From assembly GCF_038784515.1 (NCBI RefSeq), contig NZ_CP152376.1, positions 4,340,001 to 4,404,000 of the forward strand: a stretch of DNA of 64,000 bases, read 5' to 3'. The DNA is from Rhodoferax sp. GW822-FHT02A01 (GTDB lineage Bacteria; Pseudomonadota; Gammaproteobacteria; Burkholderiales; Burkholderiaceae_C). This document shows, in pieces, positions 1 to 8,152 of this stretch. The notes under the pieces are model-generated. The model saw nothing but the letters and a program-made list of their open reading frames with translations, had not been told where the DNA came from and ran no database searches. Made by a program: the position numbers and the translations under genes. Within the stretch, counting starts at the first letter, position 1; each line of letters starts with the position of its first letter.

Positions 1-325
1 CGAATTGCACCACGGACTCCTGTACCGGCGTGTACACCGTGACCGGCGCACGCGAGCTGGCCTTGAACTGCTCCAGCAGCTCCAGCGTCTGCTTGTGCAG
101 GCGGCCGGTCTCCAGCACGAAGATGCCGATGTCGAGCTGCATGCTGTTGATGATGTGGCTGATGACCACGTCCTCTGCGCCCAGGCTGGAAGCCTGCGTC
201 ACGCGCACCGAACCACCATCCACGGCGGCGTATTGCGCCGCAGCTTGGGCAAGCACGCCCTGGGCTTCGGCCAGGTGCAACGTGTAGTCCTTGTGCGGGC
301 GGGCATTCATTTCGATGGCGTTCAT
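1..325 (-). CDS. cysH: Phosphoadenylyl/adenylyl-sulfate reductase, N-terminal part (cut by window edge)
   Basis: Thioredoxin-dependent reductase that turns activated sulfate (PAPS or APS) into sulfite in assimilatory sulfate reduction. Only the first ~108 residues lie in the window. The family signatures SSLGAEDVVI and IFVLETGRLH are readable, the latter ending in the conserved Gly-Arg-Leu-His stretch of the nucleotide-binding fold. The ATG at 325 overlaps the stop of the upstream DUF934 gene (ATGA), so the two are translationally coupled. It is the fourth gene of a minus-strand run TauE-CysI-DUF934-CysH. The C-terminus, including the catalytic ECG(I/L)H motif and any APS-type cysteine pairs, lies outside the window, so PAPS versus APS preference cannot be judged. 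Confidence 0.9.
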   Translation of the reverse strand, partial: MNAIEMNARPHKDYTLHLAEAQGVLAQAAAQYAAVDGGSVRVTQASSLGAEDVVISHIINSMQLDIGIFVLETGRLHKQTLELLEQFKASSRAPVTVYTPVQESVVQF

Positions 326-723
326 GCGGCGACTCCACGGCTGAAGACGGGTTGGGGGGTAACGGCATCACCCTGGTAGAAGGCGCGATAGCGGTCGAAT
401 TGCTTTTGCGCGAACTCCAGGTGCTGGTCAGCGCGCAGCACAGCCACGCTGAAGCCTTGACGCTCCATTTGCACCAGTTGGTCGATCAGCACATCGCCGG
501 TGGCGCGGATCTCACCCTTGAACCCCGCGCGGCGGCGCAGGTAGAAGGCCTGGGTATAGGCACGGCCATCGGTGAACTTCGGGAAGTGCAGGTCTATGCG
601 CTGCACACCTTCGAGCGCCAGGTTGCGCGGGTCTTCGGTATTGGCCACCACCAAGGTGTTGGGCACAGGCTCCTGTGTGCTGGGGTCTGCGGCGGAAAGC
701 AGTTTCATGGTCAGATCAGTCAT
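322..723 (-). CDS. DUF934 family protein of the sulfite-reductase operon
   Basis: Conserved protein of about 133 residues found almost always between sulfite reductase and cysH in proteobacteria. Its biochemical role is not established; a part in assembly or electron delivery to sulfite reductase is only a guess. The body contains LALEGVQRIDLHFPKFTDGRAY and YLRRRAGFKGEIRATGDVLIDQL, typical of the family. I chose the ATG at 723: it lies 7 bases after the cysI stop and has an AGGAAG ribosome-binding site in the cysI end. An in-frame ATG at 756 would overlap cysI by 26 bases without a better site. Its stop overlaps the cysH start (ATGA at 322-325). Confidence 0.82.
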   Translation of the reverse strand: MTDLTMKLLSAADPSTQEPVPNTLVVANTEDPRNLALEGVQRIDLHFPKFTDGRAYTQAFYLRRRAGFKGEIRATGDVLIDQLVQMERQGFSVAVLRADQHLEFAQKQFDRYRAFYQGDAVTPQPVFSRGVAA

Positions 724-730
724 CGGTTTC

Positions 731-2542
731 TCAGGCTTCCTGGGCGTCACGGGCATAGCCGGGCGTTTTGGGCAATTGGTTCATTTCGGCGTGCAGGTCC
801 ACCAGACGGGCCGAGTTGGCCGCTGCCTTGAAGGGGTCCATGCCGACGCGGCGCAAGGTGTCGATAAAGGTTTCGCGGCCATTGCGATGCAGCCTGAAGG
901 TGTCCAGTACGGCCTCGATCACACCGGGGATTTCGCCGGCGCCGAACGATGGGCCCACGACCTTGCCCGGAATGGCCGGGCCGCTCAGTGCGGAGCCGTC
1001 GGAGCCGCCCAGTGATACCTGGTACCACTCCTTGCCATCCTTGTCCACGCCCAGAATGCCGATATGGCCGCTGTGGTGGTGACCGCAGGAGTTGATGCAG
1101 CCGCTGATATGCAGGTCGATCTCGCCCAGGTCATGCAACTCGTCCATGTCCTGGTAGCGCTCAGTGATTTGCGCAGCGATGGGGATGGAGCGCGCATTGG
1201 CCAGCGCGCAGAAGTCGCCGCCGGGGCAGGCGATCATGTCGGTCAGCAGGCGCACATTGGAGCGGGCCAGGCCAGCATGGCTGGCGGCGATCCAGAGGGC
1301 AGGCAGGTCCTGCTCGCGTACCCAGGGCAGCAGCAGGTTCTGGTCGTGCGTGACGCGGACTTCACCGGCGCTGAATTCGTCAGCCAGGTCGGCTGCGGTG
1401 TCGAGCTGGTCAGCATCGGCGTCGCCGGGAGCCTGGCCCAGACGCTTGTAGGACAGGGTGACGGCACGCAAGGCGGGATTCTTGTGCGCCGATACGTTCT
1501 GCTTGAGCCAGCGCTCGTAATCGGCCTGGCGTTCGGCAGGCACCTTGCCGCTGCGGGCCGGTGCATTCAGGTCCAGTGCGGGCGGCACAAAGCAGGCGGT
1601 CACACGGTCCAGCTCGGCTTGGGTGATGGTGTGCGGCGCGCCGTCGCGGGTGATGATTTCCTGGTACTCGGCTTCCACCTCATCGATGTAGCGCTGGCCT
1701 TCGGCCTTGACCAGGATCTTGATACGCGCCTTGTACAGGTTGTCGCGGCGGCCCCAGCGGTTGTAGACGCGCACCACGGCTTCCAGGTAATTCATGATCT
1801 GGTTCCAGGGCAGGAACTCGCGGATGGTGGTGCCAATCACCGGGGTGCGGCCCATGCCGCCGCCCACCAGCACTTTGAAGCCCAGTTCGCCGGCCTCGTT
1901 GTGCTTGAGGTGCAGGCCCACGTCATGCCAATAGGTGGCCGCGCGGTCCTGGGTGGCGCCGGTGATGGCGATCTTGAACTTGCGTGGCAGGAAGGCGAAC
2001 TCGGGGTGCAGCGTACTCCATTGGCGCATGATTTCTGCAAACGGACGCGGGTCTGCTAGTTCGTCCGGAGCCACGCCAGCCAATTCGTCGCTGGTGATGT
2101 TGCGGATGCAGTTGCCGCTGGTCTGGATGCCGTGCATGTCCACGGTGGCCAGCAGGTCCATCACGTCGGCGCTCTTGGTCAGGGGAATCCAGTTGAATTG
2201 CACGTTCTGGCGGGTGGTGAAGTGGCCGTAGCCCACTGGCAGGTGCGTGGTGCCCCAGGTGGCTTGCGTGCCGATGGCCTTGTCGAACACTTCCTTGGAC
2301 GGGTGGTCGTATTCGCGGGCGATGCGTGCCAGCACGCGCAACTGGCGGCTGGCCAGTTCGCCGTAGGGCACGGCCACGCGCAGCATGGGCGCGTAGCGCT
2401 GGATGTACCAACCGTTTTGCAGACGTAGGGGACGGAAGTCGTCGTCACTCAAGGTACCGGCCAGATTGCGCTCCAGCTGGTCACGGTGTTGTGCAGCCCG
2501 GGCGCGTATGAATTGGCGGTCGAATTCGGTGTATTGGTACAT
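731..2542 (-). CDS. cysI: Sulfite reductase hemoprotein (beta component)
   Basis: Siroheme/4Fe-4S enzyme reducing sulfite to sulfide with six electrons, in the cytoplasm. The 603 residues match the usual nitrite/sulfite reductase two-lobed architecture. The cluster ligands are visible as a C-x5-C motif (CPGGDFC, near residue 437) and a C-x3-C motif (CINSC, near residue 481) followed by GHHHSGHIG. The N-terminal half carries the HFTTRQNVQFNW and GNCIRNIT substrate/siroheme motifs. There is no flavoprotein CysJ gene beside it, so the electron donor is encoded elsewhere or is ferredoxin. It follows the TauE-like permease by 16 bases. A nitrite reductase is less likely because DUF934 and cysH follow directly. 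Confidence 0.93.
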   Translation of the reverse strand: MYQYTEFDRQFIRARAAQHRDQLERNLAGTLSDDDFRPLRLQNGWYIQRYAPMLRVAVPYGELASRQLRVLARIAREYDHPSKEVFDKAIGTQATWGTTHLPVGYGHFTTRQNVQFNWIPLTKSADVMDLLATVDMHGIQTSGNCIRNITSDELAGVAPDELADPRPFAEIMRQWSTLHPEFAFLPRKFKIAITGATQDRAATYWHDVGLHLKHNEAGELGFKVLVGGGMGRTPVIGTTIREFLPWNQIMNYLEAVVRVYNRWGRRDNLYKARIKILVKAEGQRYIDEVEAEYQEIITRDGAPHTITQAELDRVTACFVPPALDLNAPARSGKVPAERQADYERWLKQNVSAHKNPALRAVTLSYKRLGQAPGDADADQLDTAADLADEFSAGEVRVTHDQNLLLPWVREQDLPALWIAASHAGLARSNVRLLTDMIACPGGDFCALANARSIPIAAQITERYQDMDELHDLGEIDLHISGCINSCGHHHSGHIGILGVDKDGKEWYQVSLGGSDGSALSGPAIPGKVVGPSFGAGEIPGVIEAVLDTFRLHRNGRETFIDTLRRVGMDPFKAAANSARLVDLHAEMNQLPKTPGYARDAQEA

Positions 2543-2558
2543 AGATCAGAAGTCCGCT

Positions 2559-3350
2559 TTAAAGAGCGATGAGTTTCAGGCCCGCATAGGCCAACAAAAA
2601 TGAAAGCAGCGAGCGTATCAGGCGTTCGGGTGCCTTGGGTGTGAGGTGCGATCCGACCCAGATGCCAGGTAGAGAACCGGCCAGCAGCGCGCCCAGCATG
2701 GGCCAGTCCACTGAGCCGATGGAGGCGTGTCCCAAACCGGCCACCAGCGTCAGCGGAACCGCGTAGGCAATGTCGGCGGCAATGATGCGCGGCAGGGGCA
2801 GCAAGGGGTACAGCAGCATGAGGACAGTCACGCCGATGGCGCCGGCGCCCACGGAGGTCAGGGTCACCAAGGTTCCAATCACGGCGCCGAACAGCAGTGG
2901 CAAGCTCCAGTGTTTGGGTGTGGCCGCCAGAATTTCCTGACCCAGGGCCACGGTCTTCGGGCTGGTCTTGCCACGAATGGCCTTGTACAGGGTGGCCACG
3001 GCGGTCAGCAGCAGGGCGCACCCCAGGGTGGTGGTCATGACGGCCTGCACTTGGGGGTCTGCTGGGCCCACCACATGCAGCACATACAGGGTGATGAGGG
3101 AAGCGGGAATGCTGCCCGCCGACAGGTTGCGGACCACTATCCAGTCAATGCGCCCGGAGCGCGCCATCTTGATCGTGCCGCCCATCTTGGTGAATGCGGC
3201 AAACAGCAGGTCCGTGCCTACAGCCAGATAAGGTTTGATGCCAAACAGGAAAATCAGGATGGGCGTCATCAGCGAGCCGCCACCGACACCGGTGAGACCC
3301 ACAATGGCGCCAACAAAAAAGCCCGCAAGGACGAACGGTAGTTCATGCAT
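2559..3350 (-). CDS. TauE/SafE family sulfite/sulfonate-type permease
   Basis: Inner-membrane protein of 263 residues with about eight hydrophobic segments. The N-terminal GxxxGxxVGxxG repeat (AGFFVGAIVGLTGVGGG) and its internal counterpart (GAVIGTLVTLTSVGAG, near residue 160) are the two inverted-repeat signatures of the TauE/SafE family. Family members move sulfite, sulfonates or related organosulfur anions. Being the first gene of the CysI operon suggests sulfite or sulfate-pathway anion transport, either uptake or protective export of excess sulfite; the direction cannot be read from sequence. It starts at an ATG after an 86-base AT-rich leader that probably holds the operon promoter. Confidence 0.85.
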   Translation of the reverse strand: MHELPFVLAGFFVGAIVGLTGVGGGSLMTPILIFLFGIKPYLAVGTDLLFAAFTKMGGTIKMARSGRIDWIVVRNLSAGSIPASLITLYVLHVVGPADPQVQAVMTTTLGCALLLTAVATLYKAIRGKTSPKTVALGQEILAATPKHWSLPLLFGAVIGTLVTLTSVGAGAIGVTVLMLLYPLLPLPRIIAADIAYAVPLTLVAGLGHASIGSVDWPMLGALLAGSLPGIWVGSHLTPKAPERLIRSLLSFLLAYAGLKLIAL

Positions 3351-3436
3351 GCGGGCTAATGTAATTTTGTTTGCTTAGATAGAAAACGATATTTTGGCTA
3401 TACCTATATATGAGTTGCGAATAAGCTTCCTCAGTT
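3351..3436 (-). promoter_or_regulatory. AT-rich leader and probable promoter of the sulfite-reductase operon
   Basis: Noncoding 86 bases between the oxygenase stop and the TauE start, much more AT-rich than the flanking genes. On the minus strand it reads TTATTC...ATATATAGGTATAG, the sort of AT-rich TTATTC/ATA half-site array bound by CysB-type LysR regulators; a cysB gene lies at 36023-36989. The assignment is inference; no clear -35/-10 pair was identified. Confidence 0.3.
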
Positions 3437-4279
3437 TCAGTATGTGCCTCGAAGCTCCCGCATGCGCTCATCAAAGTAACTGCCTACGGTATAGCGCTCG
3501 GAAAGCACCACATCGCGACGCGGATGCAGAAATAAGGGTAGGGAGATGCGCGACTTGGTTGCCGCCTCGCCCGTGGGATTGAGCACCCGGTGCAGGGTGG
3601 ACGGGTAGTACTTGCCGGAGGCTTCTTCCAGCATGTCGCCGATGTTGACGATGAGCAGGCCGAAGTCGCAGGGCACGTCCTGCCACTGGCCATCCTTATC
3701 CATAACCTGCAGGCCGGGTTCGGTAGCGGCCGGCAAAATGGTCAGCAGGTTGATGTCGCCATGGGCCGCCGCACGCACGGCGCCGGGTTCTTCGTCTCCG
3801 GTCAGCGGTGGGTAGTGCAGGACCCGCAGCAGGGTGTGGTCGCTGCCCTCCAGCATGCGGGGCAGGGGCATGGAGTAGCCCGCCTTGACCTCTTCCGGTG
3901 AATACTCCTCCACCCAGCGCAGCAGGGTGGCTGCAAGCTGGCTGCCTTGGGCGTGGTAGCGGCGCGCTGCGTCCGACACTTCAGCGGGATAGCGGCCCCA
4001 TGGGTAGATGTGGAAGAACTCCTTCACGTCCTTCTTGGAGTGGTTCTTGGCGGTTTCGGACACTTTGGGCGAAAAATAGCCGTCGTGTTTGACCGGATCG
4101 TTCGGGTAACGGTTCTTGGCATCGCTTTTGAAAAAGGCCAGCCATTCGTCGTAAATGCCCTGCACCATCGTCTGGTCCAGTGGATGGTTCTTCAGCACGC
4201 CAAAGCCGGTCTCGTGCAGGCTTTTGCAGAAGTCTTGTGGGGCCGTCGGGCTCAGAAAATCAACAACGGGTAAATGCAT
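3437..4279 (-). CDS. 2-oxoglutarate/Fe(II)-dependent oxygenase, isopenicillin-N-synthase-like family
   Basis: Predicted soluble non-heme iron oxygenase of 280 residues. The facial triad is present: H-x-D in AAHGDINLL (His173, Asp175) and the distal His230 in TLHRVLNP. It is followed by the 2-oxoglutarate-binding R-x-S in KSRISLPLF. The N-terminal DIOX_N region (VVDFLSP...TGFGVLKNHPL) is also there. The family includes plant flavonoid and gibberellin oxidases, fungal thymine-7-hydroxylase, and many uncharacterised bacterial members, so the substrate is unknown. It is the last gene of the ribokinase-nucleoside hydrolase arm, 11 bases after the hydrolase stop. This context makes a nucleobase or nucleoside substrate a reasonable hypothesis and no more. 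Confidence 0.85.
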   Translation of the reverse strand: MHLPVVDFLSPTAPQDFCKSLHETGFGVLKNHPLDQTMVQGIYDEWLAFFKSDAKNRYPNDPVKHDGYFSPKVSETAKNHSKKDVKEFFHIYPWGRYPAEVSDAARRYHAQGSQLAATLLRWVEEYSPEEVKAGYSMPLPRMLEGSDHTLLRVLHYPPLTGDEEPGAVRAAAHGDINLLTILPAATEPGLQVMDKDGQWQDVPCDFGLLIVNIGDMLEEASGKYYPSTLHRVLNPTGEAATKSRISLPLFLHPRRDVVLSERYTVGSYFDERMRELRGTY

Positions 4280-4290
4280 GGGGTTCTCCT

Positions 4291-5283
4291 TTACTTGGTC
4301 AGCCAGTCGCGCATCAAGGTGTCTTCCACCAGCTGGCGGCTGGCCTTGGCGTCCACCCGCATACAGGCTTGGCTGAGCGGAATGTCAGCGCCCCAGCCAC
4401 CGTGCGGGTAATGCAGGTTTCTGCGGCGCAAAATGGTCTGCCCCTGGGCGAGGCCATCGATGGCGACCCGGATGCGGCCGGTTTCGGTGGTGAACAGTTC
4501 GGGGTTGGTCAGGTGCACAAAGGCCAGCACATCGTGACCGAAGCAGCCATGGATGGTGGCTACATGCGGATACAGACCACTGTAGAAGTCGGCATAGAAC
4601 TTGACCGCGTGCAGCAGCGTGTCGGTGGCGGGGTGCTGGTGGTGCTGGGCCACGCGCTCAAAGAGCGACACGGGCAGGATCACCTGGTGGGTTACATCCA
4701 GTCCGACCATGGTGAGTTTCCAGCCAGCGGTAAACACCAGGTCGGCGGCATGCGGGTCATTCCAGATGTTGGCTTCGGCCACTGGGGACACATTGCCGGG
4801 CTCCAGCACGGTTCCTCCCATCAGAATCACTTCATGCACCAGTTTGGGCAATTCCGGGTCCAGCTTCAGGGCCGTTGCCAGATTGCCCAGAGGGCCAACT
4901 GCCACCAGCGTAATTTCCCCGGGGTGCGCCCGCACGGTGTCCACGATGAACTGGGCCGATGAGCGTGGGTCCAGCGTCTTGCCGTGTTCCTGCCGGTCCA
5001 GCAGATTGCCCAGGCCGTCTGCCCCGTGAATGGAGTCTGGGGGTGCCTCGGAGTGCTTGTACCAGGGCTTGGCAACGCCTTGGGTCACGGCAATGTCGTG
5101 ACCGGTCAGCGCGGTGAGGTACAGCGCATTGGCCGCGGCCTGTTCGACATACACGTTGCCAAAGGTGGTGGTGATGCCCACCACATCGATATCCGGGTGC
5201 GCCAGCGCGTAATAAAGCGCCATGGCGTCATCCACGCCGGGGTCGGTGTCGAAAATGACTTTGCGCGGTTTGTTGCTTTGCAT
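4291..5283 (-). CDS. Inosine/uridine-preferring nucleoside hydrolase (minus-arm copy)
   Basis: Hydrolyses the N-glycosidic bond of ribonucleosides to ribose and free base. The N-terminal Ca2+-binding signature FDTDPGVDDAMAL (residues ~10-22) is complete. The second conserved block, ILMGG...NVSPVAEANIWNDPHAADLVF, and the GLDVTHQV substrate segment are also present. The length of 330 residues fits the IunH/Rih family. I chose the ATG at 5283, six bases after the ribokinase stop; an ATG at 5304 inside ribokinase is an alternative. The long open frame upstream of that is antisense-like shadow in ribokinase. It is coupled to ribokinase (rbsK), which would phosphorylate the released ribose. A paralogue lies at 8153-9091. 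Confidence 0.9.
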   Translation of the reverse strand: MQSNKPRKVIFDTDPGVDDAMALYYALAHPDIDVVGITTTFGNVYVEQAAANALYLTALTGHDIAVTQGVAKPWYKHSEAPPDSIHGADGLGNLLDRQEHGKTLDPRSSAQFIVDTVRAHPGEITLVAVGPLGNLATALKLDPELPKLVHEVILMGGTVLEPGNVSPVAEANIWNDPHAADLVFTAGWKLTMVGLDVTHQVILPVSLFERVAQHHQHPATDTLLHAVKFYADFYSGLYPHVATIHGCFGHDVLAFVHLTNPELFTTETGRIRVAIDGLAQGQTILRRRNLHYPHGGWGADIPLSQACMRVDAKASRQLVEDTLMRDWLTK

Positions 5284-5288
5284 GGTGT

Positions 5289-6224
5289 TTAGTGGATGCC
5301 GCATAGGGAACGCAGGGCGCTCAGGCGGTCGGGTGTGTTGACATCGGGCTGGTCTCGCAAAAGTTGCGCGACCTCGGCCGCTTCGGGAATGCTGGATTGT
5401 GCCCCGAGGCGGGTGCAGGCCAGTGCTGCGGCGGCGCTGGCGTAGCGCAAGGCGTCTGTCATGCTCTGGCCTTGGCTCAAGGCCGCAGCCAGGCTGCCGC
5501 AGAAGGTGTCCCCCGCGCCCGTGGTGTCTACCGGGGTGACCTTGAATGAGGCCTGCAGTTGCAATGCCCCCTGATGGCGGGCGACGCAGCCGTGCGCACC
5601 CAAGGTGACCACCACAGTGGGAACGGGCAATTGCTCCAGGCACTGGGCCACACTGCCGCTGCACTGGCTGACCAGTGCCAGCTCGCCTTCGTTGACGAGC
5701 AGCACATCCACAAGGGCAATCAATTCCTGCGGCAGTACCCGCGCCGGGGCCGCGTTCAGCACCACCGTCACACCCGCCTTGCGGGCTGCCTGGGCGTAGG
5801 CCAGGACGCTGTCCATGGGCGTTTCCAGCTGCAGCAACAGGTGCGTGTAGCCAGTCAAGGCGGGCAGATGCTCAGGGCGCAAGGTGGCGTTGGCGCCAGG
5901 CGCCACGGTGATGGCGTTTTCCCCGGAGTTGGCCACGCAGATGAAAGCCGTCCCGGTGGGCTCGTCGATGCGGCGCACGGTCAACAGCTTGACACCCGCA
6001 CCTTGCAGTGACGCTTCCAGTGGTGCGGCAAATGCATCCTGCCCCAATGCCAGCAGCATGTGGGTGGCGACTCCGCCGGCGCGGGCACAGGCAACCGCCT
6101 GGTTGGCGCCCTTGCCTCCGGGAAAAGTCTTGAAGTCACGGCCCAGCACGGTTTCCCCCGGGCTGGGGATGTGATCAGCCCGAACGACAAAGTCCAGGTT
6201 GGCGGAACCAGCCACCAGTATCAT
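5289..6224 (-). CDS. rbsK: Ribokinase (PfkB family)
   Basis: ATP-dependent phosphorylation of ribose to ribose-5-phosphate. PfkB signature 1 is FPGGKGANQAVACARAGG, and signature 2 is DTTGAGDTFCGSLAAAL with the catalytic Asp in GAGD. The start MILVAGSANLDFVVRADHIPSPGETV is typical of ribokinase, including the substrate-binding NxD. The ATG at 6224 sits 6 bases after a strong AGGAGG (6231-6236), and the GTG just upstream at 6227 is only 3 bases away, so ATG is preferred. First gene of the minus arm; its role is to capture ribose set free by the nucleoside hydrolases and possibly ribose-5-phosphate chemistry downstream of PsuG. Confidence 0.9.
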   Translation of the reverse strand: MILVAGSANLDFVVRADHIPSPGETVLGRDFKTFPGGKGANQAVACARAGGVATHMLLALGQDAFAAPLEASLQGAGVKLLTVRRIDEPTGTAFICVANSGENAITVAPGANATLRPEHLPALTGYTHLLLQLETPMDSVLAYAQAARKAGVTVVLNAAPARVLPQELIALVDVLLVNEGELALVSQCSGSVAQCLEQLPVPTVVVTLGAHGCVARHQGALQLQASFKVTPVDTTGAGDTFCGSLAAALSQGQSMTDALRYASAAAALACTRLGAQSSIPEAAEVAQLLRDQPDVNTPDRLSALRSLCGIH

Positions 6225-6275
6225 CACGCGCCTCCTACGTTCTTAAAGCGTTGTATTGTGCCGTTTAATCCATCC
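6225..6275. promoter_or_regulatory. Divergent intergenic region between rbsK and psuK
   Basis: About 50 bases separating the two arms of the nucleoside locus. It holds the rbsK ribosome-binding site (CCTCCT on the plus strand, 6231-6236) and must hold at least part of both promoters. No convincing -35/-10 pair or operator palindrome was seen, and no regulator gene lies in the locus. Confidence 0.4.
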
Positions 6276-7220
6276 ATGACCACGTCTGCCAAGTCTCCCT
6301 ATGTCGCCCTGATCGGCGGCGCCAATATGGATATATCGGCGCATTCGCATGCGCCCATGCGTGCGGCGGACTCCAATCCGGGCGTCGTCACCTGCAGTCC
6401 TGGTGGCGTGGCGCGCAATGTGGCGGAAAACCTGTGTCGGCTGCAGGTGGATGCGCGATTGCTCAGCGTCCTGGGGGACGATACCTTCGCGCTGGTGATG
6501 CGGCAGTCAGCGCAGGCCATTGGCCTGGACATGCGCGCCTGCGCCACCCTGCAAGGCCAACGCACCGCGACCTACGTGTCCCTGCATGGTGTGGACGGCG
6601 ACATGGGCGTGGCGGTGAACGACATGGCCATACTGGAGCAGCTCACGCCCGACCTGGTACTCAGTCACGCCAGCCTGCTGGAACAGGCGCAGGCCATCGT
6701 GGTGGACTGCAATGTGCGCCCCGATGTGTTGCAAACCATTTGCAGCCTTTGGCCGCGGCAAGCCATTTTTGCCGAGGCCGTTTCCGTGGCCAAATGCCAT
6801 AAGTTGCTGCCGGTGCTGCCGCACCTGCACACGCTCAAGGCCAATCGGATGGAGGCACAGGCCTTGAGTGGTGTGGAAATCTCCACGCCGCAATCGGCCT
6901 GTGAAGCAGCACTGGCATTGCACGCCCGCGGTGTACGGCAAGTGGTCATCAGCCTGGCTGAGAACGGAGTGGTCTGGTGTGATGCAGACGGCATCACCGG
7001 TCGCAGGGCGGCACAGCCTGTCCAAATGCAGAGCGCCACCGGGGCGGGCGACGCCTTGTTGGCTGGTCTGGTGTATGCCTACCTGCAGGGCATGCCGCTG
7101 GATCGGTCGGTGGCTTGGGCCATGGCCTGCGCTGAACTCACGCTATCAAGTACATTCGCCAATTCGCCGGAGCTCAGCGTGGCTGCGGTGCAGGCTCGAC
7201 TCGAACAACATACTTTATGA
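6276..7220 (+). CDS. psuK: Pseudouridine kinase (PfkB family)
   Basis: Phosphorylates pseudouridine to pseudouridine-5'-phosphate, the substrate of PsuG. It has 314 residues. The N-terminal IGGANMDISAHS matches the PsuK type of PfkB kinase (ribokinases have NxD, here NMD), followed by NPGVVTCSPGGVARNVAENLCRL. The C-terminal signature ATGAGDALLAGLVYAYLQG carries the catalytic Asp. The identification rests largely on coupling: its stop overlaps the psuG start (ATGA, 7217-7220). The open frame continues upstream to 6060, but the conserved start and the divergent gene argue for the ATG at 6276. Confidence 0.9.
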   Translation: MTTSAKSPYVALIGGANMDISAHSHAPMRAADSNPGVVTCSPGGVARNVAENLCRLQVDARLLSVLGDDTFALVMRQSAQAIGLDMRACATLQGQRTATYVSLHGVDGDMGVAVNDMAILEQLTPDLVLSHASLLEQAQAIVVDCNVRPDVLQTICSLWPRQAIFAEAVSVAKCHKLLPVLPHLHTLKANRMEAQALSGVEISTPQSACEAALALHARGVRQVVISLAENGVVWCDADGITGRRAAQPVQMQSATGAGDALLAGLVYAYLQGMPLDRSVAWAMACAELTLSSTFANSPELSVAAVQARLEQHTL

Positions 7221-8137
7221 CCCAAACTTCCTATCTGGACATTGCCCCCGAGGTACAACAGGCCCTTTCTCGGGGCGCTGCCGTAGTGGCGTTGGAGTCC
7301 ACCATCATTTCGCATGGCATGCCGTATCCGCAAAATGTGGCCACCGCCTTGCAGGTGGAAGACGAGGTGCGTCAGCACGGCGCGGTGCCCGCCACCATCG
7401 CCATTGTGAACGGCCGCCTCAAGGCCGGCTTGTCGCGCGACGAGATCGAGCAGCTCGGCAAGGCCGGGCACGCCGTCACCAAAGTCAGCCGCCGCGACAT
7501 CCCCTTCATCATTGCCAGCAAGAAAACCGGTGCCACCACGGTGGCTGCCACCATGGTGATTGCTGCCATGGCTGGTATCCGCGTGTTTGCGACCGGAGGC
7601 ATTGGCGGCGTGCACCGCGGTGCACAGGAAAGCTTCGATGTGTCAGCCGACCTGCAGGAGCTGGCGCAAACGCCAGTTGCCGTGGTGTGTGCCGGTGCCA
7701 AGTCGATTCTGGACTTGCGTCTGACCCTGGAATACCTGGAGACGCATGGCGTCGCGGTGGTGGGCTACCAGACCGATGCACTGCCTGCCTTCTTTACACG
7801 CGACAGCGCCTTCAAGGTGGACTATCGCCTGGATTCTGCGACCGACATTGCCGCCGTGCTCAAGGCCAAATGGGCCATGGGCCTGCAGGGTGGCATGGTT
7901 GTTGCAAACCCCATTCCCGAGGCTTTCGCCATGCCGCGTGACGCCATTGATCAGGCGATCGAGCAGGCATTGCGGGAGGCACAAGAGCAGGGCGTTTCAG
8001 GCAAGGAGTCCACACCTTTCTTGCTGGCACGCGTGTGTGAAATAACCGGTGGAGACAGTTTGGCTTCGAATATTCAGTTGGTGTTGAACAATGCGCGCCT
8101 GGCGTCTGCCATTGCCGTGGCCTACAACGCCGCCTGA
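7217..8137 (+). CDS. psuG: Pseudouridine-5'-phosphate glycosidase
   Basis: Reversibly cleaves the C-C glycosidic bond of pseudouridine-5'-phosphate to uracil and ribose-5-phosphate. The 306 residues carry the family hallmark ALESTIISHGMPYPQN near the N-terminus. Further conserved blocks are KVSRRDIPFIIASKKTGATTVAATM, containing the active-site lysine region, and FATGGIGGVHRGA. Length and order match the Indigoidine-synthase-A-like/PsuG family. It is translationally coupled to psuK. Together they recycle pseudouridine from RNA turnover or the environment. An indigoidine biosynthesis role (IndA) is unlikely, since no NRPS genes are near. Confidence 0.94.
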   Translation: MTQTSYLDIAPEVQQALSRGAAVVALESTIISHGMPYPQNVATALQVEDEVRQHGAVPATIAIVNGRLKAGLSRDEIEQLGKAGHAVTKVSRRDIPFIIASKKTGATTVAATMVIAAMAGIRVFATGGIGGVHRGAQESFDVSADLQELAQTPVAVVCAGAKSILDLRLTLEYLETHGVAVVGYQTDALPAFFTRDSAFKVDYRLDSATDIAAVLKAKWAMGLQGGMVVANPIPEAFAMPRDAIDQAIEQALREAQEQGVSGKESTPFLLARVCEITGGDSLASNIQLVLNNARLASAIAVAYNAA

Positions 8138-8152
8138 AATCGAGGCTTTTGC

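Noticed and set aside
4291..5664. 457-residue nucleoside hydrolase with a long N-terminal domain
   Set aside because: The extra ~127 codons are a second reading of ribokinase DNA; the conserved hydrolase starts at the ATG at 5283.
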